From Opisthocomus hoazin (lineage: Eukaryota; Chordata; Aves; Opisthocomiformes; Opisthocomidae), in assembly GCF_030867145.1 (NCBI RefSeq), contig NC_134415.1, positions 8,596,417 to 8,660,416 on the forward strand: a DNA stretch of 64,000 bases, given 5' to 3'. A program made the translations under genes and the position numbers. Below are positions 9,081 to 21,120 of this stretch, one piece after another. The stretch's first letter is position 1. Every line of letters starts with the position of its first letter. Below the pieces are notes generated by a model. That model was not told the DNA's origin, ran no database searches, and was given only the letters and a program-made list of their open reading frames with translations.

Positions 9081-12000
9081 GTTCAGTGCCTGTTCCCCAC
9101 CTGCCACGGTGTTCATGGGAACTGGTGTCAGCATTGCAAAGCGGGACCTGTTCTTAGAGCTGCTCTAATGGGGGCAAACTGCTGCCCCCCAGCCCTGCAG
9201 CTCCGGAGAACGGGCATTCAGAGGCGTTTGGTTCCTGTACCAGCTTCAGCTCCAGCACAGTGGGGGTATCTGACAAGGAGAATGATGATGCTGAGCAAGC
9301 AAAAGGGTGCAAGAGAGCCAGTGTGGATGGTAAGCAGGGTTTGCGTCGCCTGCTTTGGAATAAACCCGGCACATGCAGTAGTCGCTGTAACAACACTCCG
9401 CCTTTGCGCTGTTCTGCTTTGCTTTAGGTGGTGCTGTCTCCAGGTCAGCGTTTTTGGACTGGCACTAGCTCTGAAGACGCCACAGGGCACAAAGCACGCT
9501 CTATTTCAGACGCTGCCGCTTCCCCACGGCCAGCAGCAGTCTGTGCTTCGGTCCAAGCCTTGCAGATAGCGTTACATCAGTTCCCCTCCGCACTCCTCTT
9601 ACTGTGTTTTCGGTTGCTTCTCCAAGCGTCTGGAGCGTTGCTCCAAGCCAACCCTTTGATGCTATGATGTAGCATCCAGAAAGAGAAGTCAGCATTGATT
9701 CCAGGCAAGGGAGGGAGCCAGTTTTGCAGTTGTATGTAACTGGGTGAAGCTCTGTAGTTATTAATTTGCGTTGAATAGTTCAGTGGGGAGGCTGTCTGGA
9801 GCGCGACAGCCCCTTCGTTTCCTGTGAAGGGCAGCGCACGCTCCGAGAGCTTCAGACATCCCTCCAGCAACCAGCACAGGCTTTTTTAGAAACCCATGCA
9901 TTTATACATTCAGCCACTAGCTCCCAGCACCCTTCCAGGCCCCCTGCCAAATCTTCTCATTTTCACATGTTAAGGCCGAATCCGGTTCACAGTTTAGTCA
10001 GCCTTACGCTACTGGTTTCAGCAGACTCACCGCGGAGTCCCACTGGTACAGATGTGTTTGCTATCATCGTCAGTGTTTCCCCAACCCAGCACACGCCGTC
10101 CTAAACCTTCTCCCCAGCCTGGGCAGCAGCCCTGCCCTGCCTGATAAGCTGACGTGCAGATACCAAACCACAAACATCAGTCCTCAGCTCCGATCAGTCC
10201 CCAGACAAGCACCAAAACACGTGTGACAGCTGCTACTCACCCCTGAGCCCTCATGGCCTTACGCCGAATGTGGAGCTGCCTCTCTGGATCCCCGTCACCG
10301 GGCTGCAGAGCTCGCCAGAAACCTCCCTGCCAACCTGCACCCCAGGCAGTGCCCCAGCCACCTCCGCTTGGGATCGTTTTCCTGCACATCCTCCTACAAG
10401 AAACCCGACTACCACTGCTCCAGGCGAGGGGAATGACCCTCCTTGGGGACCTTTCTATCTCTTCTCATCAATCTTCCCCATTTCCATGCAGCTTACCCTT
10501 CCCTTGGAAATTAGGCTTCATCCCAAGGAATAAAAACTGCTTAAAAACCTGTAGACCATACCTGGTTTCCTCAGAGAGTGGCAACTAAAAAGCGAGGGGG
10601 CAGTGACACAGAATTACACGGGCATCCTCCTTCTGGGGACTCCTCTGCTAGCCTGTGAGGTGGACCCGGTCAGGGGGATGCCGCTGCATCTGCCCAGACT
10701 GCTGCAGTGAAGCCTCGGAGTTTCTGCCGGGCTGCTGGATGAAATCACAGCTTCCTCGCTGGTATGCTCTGGCTCCTGTTCAGCTTCACACAAGCAGCCT
10801 GTCCTGCAGAGGTTTGGAATTTGGAGCTTGCTTTGGTTTGTTTTTCCTTTGAGTCAGTTGTGCTACTGTGTCTGCAGTGCTGCTGGAGGGAAAAAAAAAA
10901 AAGGGAAAGAAAGACGAAAAGAAACTCATGCAGGCTTTTACTGTCTGTCAGTGGTGCAGGAGGATGAGTAAGCAATGCAGACAGCCAAAAAGATTGTGCT
11001 AAGTGGTGCAAGAGGCTAAAAGCTTTCCAATATGCCTATCATTGTTTGCTTGATTATTGTACGTCGACATATAAAAAGGGAGCAGTTCAGCCTTAAGGCC
11101 ACATTCACGCACTGAGCCCACTGTGTTGAGAATTCAAAACTCTCTCCTGTTCTGCCAGAAAAACTTCCAGTGAGCAAATCTGAGCTGATTTAAAAAAAAA
11201 CTTTCTGCTCTCCAGTTGATGTTATTTCTCTAAGCACGGCATTAATAAAAGAAAAGGGCCATCAAACCTTGCAGTCGAAAATCTGCACATACATCTCTGA
11301 GCCTGCAGTTTTAGATGTCTCCTTTTGAATTTCCACCTGCAAGGACAGCAAGGCCAGGATCCCCTTATTCTAGCCACAATAAAGGGATTATATTTGTTTT
11401 AAAATACCAGATGACTTGAGCTAAATGTGAGTGATCCCACCTGCGTAGGCACCAACTCTCTTATGGCTAGCCCTGGTGTACTGGTTTCAGCTGAACGGGA
11501 AGGGACCCAGAGCCACGCACCCTTGCAGACAGATCTGCCTTTGCACTCTGAACATACTGGCAGGTGCCAAAAGAGCAGCTAGAACCAAGGAGTCACTAGC
11601 TCTGGATGTACCTCTCTCAGCACTGAGCTGAGCTCCCGATGTAATACTTGTGTTTCTCATGAAGAATCGATGGTTTAGACTGCTGCTTTGAGCTTCCCTG
11701 CCACGTATCACCATGCCAATTTACCCATTAGTCTTAATATACTGAATTACCTTGCTGGCTTCTCCTGTCAGTACAATATGGTCTTGGGATTTGCCTCAAA
11801 TATTTGCTGGGCAAGTTTGGTTTTTACTTTCTGCGTAGTCACAGCTACCTCTCAGGGCACAATTTCACCGAGCCCAGGTGCTGGAAAGGGAGTGCTCGTG
11901 CTGGTCTGTTCTTGCTGTCAGCTGGATCAGCCCGCTGACCCAGCTGAAAAACAATCTGCTATTTTTCTAGGGCAAGTTTTCAACCAGATCAGCTTGCTGA

Positions 12001-15000
12001 CCTGTTTGATGGCATAGTCACGAGTGCTGTGCCAACCCAAGGAGGAGGGGGACATGCAGCTGTGAGGTGAAGGGCAGCACCATCCATGTTGATTTCAACC
12101 TGCATGTCACTCTCTCAGGCCTCACCATGAAGGAGGAGTTTGCTGTACACTCGCTGAACAATGCAGGTGCTGGCTAAGCACAGATGTATTGTGCCTGAGT
12201 CCACGTTTGTGGTCACCAGACCCGCACCACCTGGACTTCAGAGGACTTGCTCTAAATTTATACTTGTCTGAGGGGTAGCTCAGGCAATCTCAGTGCAAGG
12301 AGCAGCTTGTATGAAGGAAGAAGATGCAGATCACCACCAGTGCAATGTTGCTGAAAACTTCGCAGTTTTGGCAAGCTCTAGGAAATTCTCCAGATGTAAA
12401 AGTCCTTCCCATTTTTATACCAAGAGAAAGCTGCTTCTCAATTTCAAGGAGACAAAATCTGGCACAGGCGGCTATGAAATACTATAGTGGAATTTTCTGT
12501 CTGACACAGAAACCTAAAACAATTCCTGCCCTGGCTCTGTAGTATCACCGTGGAGATCTGTTTGTACATCTGCCTGGGCAGTTATGAAAATTGTGATGGC
12601 TCTTCAGAGTTTTGCTTGGAAGTTGGACATCTGCAATAGGCAGATGAGGCACGAGGTTTGTCTCATCTAACATCTCACCCCAATAAGTTAAACACCCAGT
12701 CTAAAACAAAATTCTTATGCGGTCAGTGGGGAGAGATAGGAAGCTCCAGAAGACGACTCAGTCAATCCTAACACAGGTATGCTGCATGAGGGGGGTGAAC
12801 TGGCCCCTGAAATGCCCCTCTCCCTCTCTCTCCACTGAGGCTAGAAGCAGCCAAGGCAACTGCCTTAAACTCAAGAAGGAAAGGAACTCCCCTGGGCTCA
12901 CTAAAGGGCTGGTGTGAACCAAAGAAAACCCAGAGTCATGAGGATGCAGCAGGCTGTGAGGGTAATCTAGAGCTGTGTATGTCGGGTGCTGCCTAGGCTT
13001 TGCACAGGTCTGTCAGAAACTTGTGCAAGCCTATTTTCTTCTGTTTTCCTGAGCTATCGTTTGCCTATGGAACAGGAAACCAGAGCATCCAGAAGGTTGG
13101 AGGACTGGGACAGGGTGTGCTTAAGGCCACTGGGAATTGCCAGGGCCCATGAAGTTGTACCAGGTTGGGTTGGGTGGTCTTCTCGCTCAGGTAGGTGACT
13201 ACTGTGGGCAGAGGAACCACAGAGCAAGCAGGAGTGTAGAGTTCCAAAGCTGGGTGGAGTTTAGCTCCTGCTCACCCTGAGGGTGTACCCAGCGTACTGG
13301 GAGACAAGCACAGTCACCTGGTGAAGGTCCAGAAGTCTGCAGCGCCTTGAAGTCTGGAAATGCTCTTCTGGCAGAGAGTGAGAGCGTCAGGCTTTCAAGT
13401 CTATATTCATGTTGTACAAAGGCAGTTTGCCACTTGCTGGCTCCGGTCCGGGTAGGACATGAATCTCACCATGAGTGCAATTTTAAACAGACACTTCAGC
13501 TTAGACCAGATTGCAAGTTTGTGTAATCTGGGAACAAAAAAGCCTAAAGGCTGCAGGCACGCAGCACTGAAGTGGTACCATTGCCAGGGCCTGCGTGTGT
13601 CACAGCTGACGGCAATGGAGCCCGAGTGATGGAAATGGCTTCCTCCAGGCAGAGCAGGTTCGTTGCTAAGCCATTTCCAAGTCCTCTGCCTACCTCTGTT
13701 ACTGGAAATGACTCATATTTGTTTCTAAATCTGTCTCTATTGATTAGCACTTAGTGAGTGGCTGCATGGCTTAATATAATGATGACAGCTCTCCCTCCTT
13801 TTGTTATTTCTGGTGTGCAGAAGACTGTTCTTTCTTTTTTTAGTTGCAGGATGTTCTTGTTAGCTCAGTTTAGCACTGTGCATTCTTCACAGCCCAGGGT
13901 ATTCGGGATTTTCTTTTGAAGTATTTTACACTGGCAACAAATAGAAAACAAAGTCCATGTTACTCACTCTGAATGAAGCTATGACTATCAAAATATTAAC
14001 AAGGTATAAAATATCACACAGCTCATCAGTTTTTATTGCACTAGGTACTTTGTTGGCTATCTTTATTACAGAAAATGCTTGGTTTTCCCACAAGTATATT
14101 AATTACATTTACAAATAGTTTTGGTTTACACTGCTTGTAAGTTTATGCTTTGACTGAAAAACAAAGTTGATTTTTTATCAGAGGAGTCCATTATATTTGC
14201 CCTTAAATGCTTTTATTGTAAATACCACATTATACAATTACCATTACCTGACAAGCTGCTGGATTCTCTCTGTACTGATTTCCTGACTGTAGCAGTACAC
14301 TTTTTGTGACTGTATCACTAGATAACTTTTAGTCAGCTCACGCATTCCAGGTCCTTTCCTGAGGGAAGCCTGGTATCAGATGTCAATTACTGGTTACAGA
14401 AATTTATTCAGCCATTTTCTTCGTCATTTTCTAGTGATTTTCATCCTGGTAAAAGAGTTAGTTGAAAACACAAGTAAAATTATACGTGGCTATGCAAGCA
14501 GTCAAAAGTAACTCTCATCAGTGTTTGTTGTATATGTTCAGTCAGATGCTCGGCAAGACGGTAACAATAGCTCCAGTGTAGTTCAGTGGAGAGCGAGTAT
14601 ACGGACTATTACTATATGCAGTGTGTCCAGTCATGAGGTACTCATGTCCTAGCCCTTTCCACAATAGCCCTCTAACGTCTGCATCACCACAGAAGGACAG
14701 AAGTTATGGTTCTCCAGAGTTTGTAGGGGAAGAGGATCAGACGGTTTAAGTTGCTATTGAGGTTTCCTGGGGAGCTCACTGACCTGTGTTCCCCGGGACT
14801 GCTGCTGTACCATTTGCCTTTGGCTCCAAATGCCGTGGCAGTACCAGCTGTGCAGGTCTCCCAGCCACAAGCCACCGTCCGAGCAATACTGCCAAAAGGG
14901 AAGACAGAAGTTTCCGGGTGGCCACCACTGCTGTGCTCCTTTTCAAACCGGCAGAGCTGTGGTGCAGTAGTGCCAAGCTCCTGATGGGGACACAGATACA

Positions 15001-16382
15001 CTCATTTCCCTATCCGACAGTTCTGGAGTTGCTGTTCTTCATTTTGGGACCCGGGAACATCAGTTCATGGTCAAAGTCTGGATCTAAAAGAGGCTGAAAA
15101 GAGCTGTTTTAGGTGCAGCATGGAGCCATCCCCTCAGGCTGCCTCTCGAAAGCATCTAACGGCAACATCATTAATTTTGGAAGCCATCTTTCAGTCTCTG
15201 ACTCTCCCCATGCAGTTCCGGCATGTACTGAAATCAACTCAGTTATCTCTGTTCTGAGAAAATTACTTTGAACTGATGCTGGCCTTGGAGGACTGAGCGT
15301 AGCAGCCCAGCAGATTGTAGTAGTACTCCATCCTCTCCCAGTCTACGACAGGGCTTCCGCTTGAAAACTTACAAGAAGCTACTGCTTCGAGTAGCTGGGA
15401 GTGGTGCCCAAGTCACCATGGCTATAGACAGAATTGATACGGACACCGTGGAGATGGAAGGAAGACCCTGGCATCTGGAACAATGTTCTTGCAGTGCACA
15501 AGCGAGGTCAGTTTACTTACGCTGGTGCTGACCTGCCAGGCCAGTTCTTGAGTAGGTCTTCTCACAAGGCAACACTGGAGACCAGAGTCTCTGCTCAGTG
15601 GCGTACGTTCTGCATGCCAGGTGCAGATCCTGCTTGTGCTGGACACAGTCAGGAGATCATGCTCTAACGCTTTGTTACAAGAAGTGTCACCTCGCTATCC
15701 CTAATGCTGTCCTGGCCAGTGACAGCAATGCTCGGCCCTTTAAGAAAGCTAGATGCCTGTTTCTGTTAACACAAAAATTAGAAGATAATGCTAATGTAGA
15801 CAGCTGATGCTGATATAGCTGCAACATACAACAATTTTTAGTCATCTTTCAAAGGATGCTAATCTTTATCTTGGCAGGCTGATAAACAAAACCACGATCA
15901 CAGGATACACAAATGACTCATCTGGGAGGGCTCTGCTTCTTCAGCGCCAATGTGATGTTCCACCTAAAGCACATAAACGCAGAACGTCATTTCAGAATCC
16001 AGAAAGGCTGGGGGTGGTTTCCTCGGCTGTACGCTCCACTGTTCTCGCAGCAGCCTCCCTCCCGACCCTGTGTACAGTGTAACAGCTCCTATATTCTGCT
16101 CGTAGGGCTGCAAGAGAAACGCAATGCAACTTGGTCACAGATGGAAGCCGTCGTTTCAACAAAATGCCCAGCATCAAAGCATGCCTGTTCAGGGAGATAG
16201 CCATTTTGAAAGGAGATGCTAATAAAGTTCTCTTCCTTAACTTCATCCTGTCCTAAATTAAAACCAAACAGCAACCCACATCCTTAATCTTAATATATAA
16301 GCACTTTCCAATGAAAGAGAGACATTTTTGTCTCATTTCATTCTGGTTTTGATGGCTGCGTTTTATTACTAAAATGGTAGGA

Positions 16383-16450
16383 AGGATGGTCTTGTGATTG
16401 TAGTCGCAGGCTACAAGTCAGGAGATCAGCGTTCAACTTTTCAAAATTTT
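16383..16450 (+). mobile_element. tRNA-derived SINE relic (MIR/CORE-type head)
   Basis: The block starting GGATGGTCTTGTGATTGTAG, followed by AAGTCAGGAGATCAGCGTTCAA, resembles the tRNA-like head of MIR/CORE-type SINEs common in turtles and other amniotes (a GGTCTTGTGGTTAAGGCA...GACTCAGGAGATCTGGGTTCAA pattern). The GTTCAA is the B-box of the RNA polymerase III promoter. The 3' core and tail are not clearly recognisable, so this is an old, partly decayed copy. Confidence 0.5.
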
Positions 16451-18525
16451 CCTCAGTAGCTCTGGTCTCTGTTCGCCCTAGGAAAGAGTGGGTGATGTGC
16501 TTCCTTAGCTTACGGGATTGGAAGAACTATTAAGATGTTAAGAAATGCTTTCAAGGTCTCTGTCCACAATGTCAAGTCTTTAATGTGGCAAGGCCCTGGA
16601 TTCCACAAGCAAAGTTTTCACAAACAAACCACTTTGGTCTGAAATGGCAGGCCTGTAACACAGAAATGAAAGGCAGAAACATGTCTGTTAGTGATCCAAG
16701 GGACAGGGAAAGCCTGTTGCTCTCTGGCTGCGGCACAGAAGTTCCAGGAGAGTTAGTTGGTGGAAACATCATCAGTGATTCTACCACCAAAATCGGTGTC
16801 AGAGGTGATGAAGACAGGCCACCTTGTGATCAGCGCTAGGGAAAGGTGGTTTATACACAGGACCTATCCAGGAGCCCTTTGGAGCCAGCATGGTGTGATG
16901 TCCTTGCCTGTTATTAACCTGATCAGTCAAGCCAAGACCTGCCACGTGTTTGGAGACACACGTTTCCCATGGGAACACGTCACAGTATCCTCTTCCCTGG
17001 ACATTATCTGTCCTTCATGCCCAGAAGGCGGCTGAACTGGGGTTAGTGCTCTAACTTCACTCCATGCCCTTGCCCTCCGAGGTTTGGCTCACAGACCTAC
17101 AGTGAAATGCACACCATCATGCAGGACGCCCTTCTGTCCATCCCTGCCTGGGCCCCTGCCGTAGGCACAGCGAGTCTGCGCCCATATCGGACAGCTTTCA
17201 CTTAAAAGGTGGGTCTGCTGCATAAAACTGCACTCTGGCTGATGAGAAATAAGAAGTCACTGCACACTGTCCTACACAAAACAAACATTTAAAATCAGGG
17301 ACCCAACATTCTGAGGTTTTTTCGTGCTTTCTGTAATATTTCTCTGTTGTTGCGCAAATTGTTCTTGAATAGATCTCTGAATGGTTCTTTCAACAGAGCT
17401 GCAAAAGGTCAGGAGCACCTTTGCTATAAAAAATGCTGGATTTAAAGTCTGGTGATTGGATCAAATTCTGGGTAACTATTGTAACTAGGTCTAGTTACAT
17501 TTCCAGCAGAAAATTTGACTAAATGAATGCTCTGCATCCGTCTAAATCACTGTGGCTGCTCATCTTGCAAGCGAGCTCGGGGCAAGCGTTTGGTGGCGTA
17601 CTGATTGACACATGGCTCACATGTGAGATGCCGTCTGCAGGTCATGGCCCTATAAATACAAAAATGCCAGTTCCCCACTAGATTACAGGCTGAGTTTTTC
17701 TGTAGCAATGTGACATGGAAACACCAAGCAGCTTTACTCGTGCGATCTTGTCAATCTCTCCACATTTACGCTGCGGTACTGCCTGAAGGCTAGCTCGTTC
17801 AGGGTCCAGTTGTGCCCGGGGTGGTACAAATAAGTGACCTCCTTCCTTCAAGCAGGTCGCAATGTTTGGAGGCAGGGGAGATCTCGCTGCGTTCATTGTG
17901 GAACCGCGTGCTCCGTCTGACGATGTTCATCACTTTGTAGGAAATCTTCCAGGAGAGAAACAAACATAGCAAGCTAAAGCAGAGAGGGCTGCGGCTTGTA
18001 AAAGCGTTGCCAGTCAGAAAGGACAGCCCTGGGAGCGAATTCTGCCTGCCTTGAGCTGTTGGAAACTTCTGAGAGGGCAGGCTGCGGCAGGAAATAAAAA
18101 AGCACATTGAATAAATCACTTGATGCTCTGATTAAGAGGCATGGGACTGTGTATCATGTGATGGTTAAAGCTGTAAGCTCCAGCCTGCCTTGAAGATATT
18201 ATTTGGTACACGAGCAGTCTGAATGGGCAGATGGTATTCATGAGCAGGACTACTATTTCTAGTAAAACAGGTCAAACCAAGTCACTTAGAAACGGCATTA
18301 AAATTTAAAGATCATTATCTCTGAAGGTGTATGGCATTTTAAAGAGAGCTAATGAATCGGGCTCATTATAATTGCATCACTTTAAACAACAAAATCATTC
18401 TGTTTAACAGAGAAAAGCTCTGCCTTTGTTTCCTTTCTGTCAGCTAACTACAAATGCATTTTCCAACACAAAATTTGCCTCCAAATAGCAATGGATCAGC
18501 TGGCTGGTACCAACCAAAAGTATTA

Positions 18526-18735
18526 TAGAATCATAGAATCAAAGAATGGTTTGGGTTGGAAGGAACCTTAAAGATCATCTGGTTCCAACCCCCTGCCATG
18601 AGCAGGGCCATCTTCCACCAGACCAGGTCGCTCAGAGCTCCATCCAACCTGGCCCTGAACACTGCCAGGGAGGGGGCAGCCACAGCTTCTCTGGGCAACC
18701 TGGGCCAGTGCCTCACCACCCTCAGTATTCATTTT
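18526..18735 (-). mobile_element. CR1 LINE, short 3' end
   Basis: The plus strand opens with TAGAATCATAGAATCAAAGA, the reverse complement of the CR1 octamer tail, then GGTTTGGGTTGGAAGGAACC, the conserved CR1 3'UTR. Minus-strand translation yields the ORF2 C-terminal pattern WPRLPREAVAAPSLAVFRARLDGAL. The copy is about 210 bases long, truncated at the 5' end near 18735. It belongs to a different CR1 subfamily from the plus-strand copies at 2190 and 35722, with an AGAATCATAG tail rather than a TTCTGTGG tail. Confidence 0.93.
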
Positions 18736-19459
18736 CCTAAACTACCCGGTAAGGCCACAGGCTGAGCAACCTCGTGTTGTGTCACTTGCAGCAATGCCTG
18801 CGTTTGGCTCACTTTCCGACGGCGTTTCTGTAAGCAGGCGCCTTGATGGGTGGCTGGCTGCTCGGAGCCAGGCGTGGAAGCAGGTTGCACAGGCAGCTCG
18901 GGGCCGAGACTCTTTGCCCCAGGAAGGTACGGAATCGTTAAAATCAACCACGTGGCAGAGGCGCAAGACTGGCATCGGGCTCACATAACTTCTTGTGGCA
19001 ACAAGGGGACATCTTTGCTACCTCTGGTTGCTAGCTAGTCTGGAGCAGAGGGCAGGAGGAGCTGCTTTTGCAAACACGGGTTCCAGCAGCCCCTCAGAAA
19101 CCCCACGCTCCCAGAGGGGAGGTGGCCGGGATCCCAGGGTAACAGCAAGAGCCAGGCAGCTGCTTCCAGGGCCAGGATGAGAAGCTGGTGCAAAGTCCCT
19201 GCAGAGGACTGGAGGGTGCTTTGGAGAGGACTTCAGGGAAGGAGGCATCCTTCTGCCTTTTCCACGTGAGCACCAGTCCTCTGGGACCATTTCTCACAGA
19301 CCCATCCCCAGCATTTTCCTTTGCTGTAAGATCTCAAAGTCCCAGCACATTAGCAGAGGATTTGATAACTAGAAAACCAGTAGCCTGGCTGATTTTAACG
19401 GATGCCGAACACCTGGGAGTCTCAAGTGCTCCTCTTTGTCTCCCTGGGTGAACGAGACC

Positions 19460-19830
19460 CCGCTCTGCTCCCTGCTGTGTGGCCCACTGCCTCTTCACAC
19501 CTGGGGGAGTCTCCAAACCTGGTCGGCACTGGCTGGCATCGGGCTCCCGAGGCAAGCCTGGGAAGCGTTGCCCGAGCCCATGTCTGGCCCCGGAAGCCTG
19601 CAGAGGGGCGACGAGCGGCAGCGGTGCTGGGCGGTGAGGGGCAGAGCTGGCCCCACGGCTCGCAGACGAAGGCGCTGCCGGCCCCCATCTCCCGGCACCG
19701 CTGGGGCAGGCTGGGGCTGTCGGAGGAGGCAGGCAGCTCCCTCGCCTCGGGCAGGGGAGGAGGCGGCAGGCAACAGCCTCGCAAGCTGGAGCAGAAAGAG
19801 GCCACCGGCCTGGGACAGGTCTGCTTGCCT
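19460..19830. other. Isolated GC-rich, CpG-containing block
   Basis: About 370 bases are clearly GC-rich, with frequent CpG from about 19540 to 19790. The flanks return to ordinary composition. Several overlapping open frames on both strands result from the low stop-codon frequency of GC-rich DNA. It could be a distal promoter, an enhancer-associated CpG island, or a locally GC-rich segment maintained by biased gene conversion. No splice or coding evidence favours one choice. Confidence 0.45.
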
Positions 19831-20984
19831 GTGAGAAACAGAGCAGCTCTTCCCTGCTCCTCCCATGCCATTTCTGCATCAGAAGTCCTAGGAGTGTGAG
19901 GAAATCACGCCCGGGGCTGCCACCAAGCCTGTCAAGGCTTGGACAAGAAGGCAAATGTGGCATGGAAAAGCCATGGAGCTGCACAAGAGCAGAGGTGGAG
20001 TGAAAGAGAGAGGTGAAGACTCAAGGGAGTTGTCACAGAATCAATTACTGCTTGAAGAAGATGCTCATCTCCAGACAGCTCCTGTATGAGCCATGATTTC
20101 AGCTGGGCCTTCAGAGAAAGCATCTGCAGCAGGGGCCAAAGTCAGCGGGTCACATCCGTGCGGGGCGGAGGGCAGTGCTGTCCCTGCACAGGGGACAGGC
20201 TGGTTAAACAACGCCAAGGGGGCTCGGATTGCCTTGGGACGTTTGTGTGGTGGGCACTGCACGAACCCACAGGACGGCAGTCTTTGCTCCAAGGGGCGTG
20301 CACTGCAGATAGGCCTGCTGGTAAAAGGTAGAAGGAGAGAGGAGACAACAGACCATCGCAATTTTATCTGGGGGAAGAAAGGAAGTACGGTGGGAAACGA
20401 AGGCTGAAGGTGGTGAACCATGGGCGAAGGACAAGTGGAAGAACAGGGAGCGAAGCTGGCTGGAAGTGAGGAGACTGAGAGCAAGGGATGGCAAAGAGTT
20501 TGGCTTGACAGCCGATCTGCAGAGCAGGTAACCAGGGATACAGCACAGTCCAAGCACAACGTCAGCCGGTTTTGCCTCCCTGCTTTTGCTTAGATGAGCT
20601 CCCTGCATCAGCCAGCTCTGCCTCTGGTGCCCGAGAGACAGGGGCTGGTGTGTGCAGAGCAGACGCTGAGCAGCGTGACTCTGAAAGGAAAGATTGTGTT
20701 AGATTCATATCACACCAATTTCTGTGCCAGAAGGTGCAAAGCAAACAACTACGTATTTTGGCTGATTGCTATATATAAAAGATAGAACCCTGCTCTCAAA
20801 GTGGGGGTATAACTCATTCTGCAGTGATACTTTTATTCCAAGCCTCAGAATCGTCTGCAGCTAATCAAAACTTTCTTTCTGTTTCTTCTACCCATGTCCA
20901 CATATGAATTTAATATGTGTGACCGTAATGTTTGTGAGAAATACCGGACGGAGGCTTTTGGAAAGTAAAGCTGTGCATTTAACC

Positions 20985-21120
20985 ACAAGACGCACCAGCG
21001 CACGCGGGGCCGTTCGCGTGCCTCGCTCGGCTCCGGGGGCCATGGAGCGCGGGGGCTGCAGCGCTGCAGCAGTTTGCCTCTCACGGGCACGTGTTGCTGC
21101 TTCTCTGCACCCGAGACTTT
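20985..21120. other. Small CpG cluster
   Basis: CpG dinucleotides are concentrated in about 135 bases, including CGCACCAGCGCACGCGGGGC and an ATG in fair Kozak context near 21041. The open frame on the plus strand (92 codons) has no recognisable feature. It is short, and no gene is proposed. Confidence 0.3.

Larger units (their letters stand above)
8441..18525. other. Intergenic stretch, no gene recognised
   Basis: About 10 kb with no convincing exon. It contains a short CR1 tail at 8819, a (CAA)-rich patch near 8642-8664, a small CpG-rich patch near 9000-9075 and a tRNA-derived SINE relic at 16383. Open frames of 100-170 codons near 9054 and 10253 have no domain resemblance and the first overlaps open frames on the other strand. 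Short open stretches near 12050-12175 and 16585-17035 read smoothly but match no family I know. Confidence 0.45.

Noticed and set aside
19334..19984. 216-codon minus-strand frame
   Set aside because: Overlaps equally long frames on the other strand in a GC-rich block; composition-driven and without motifs.
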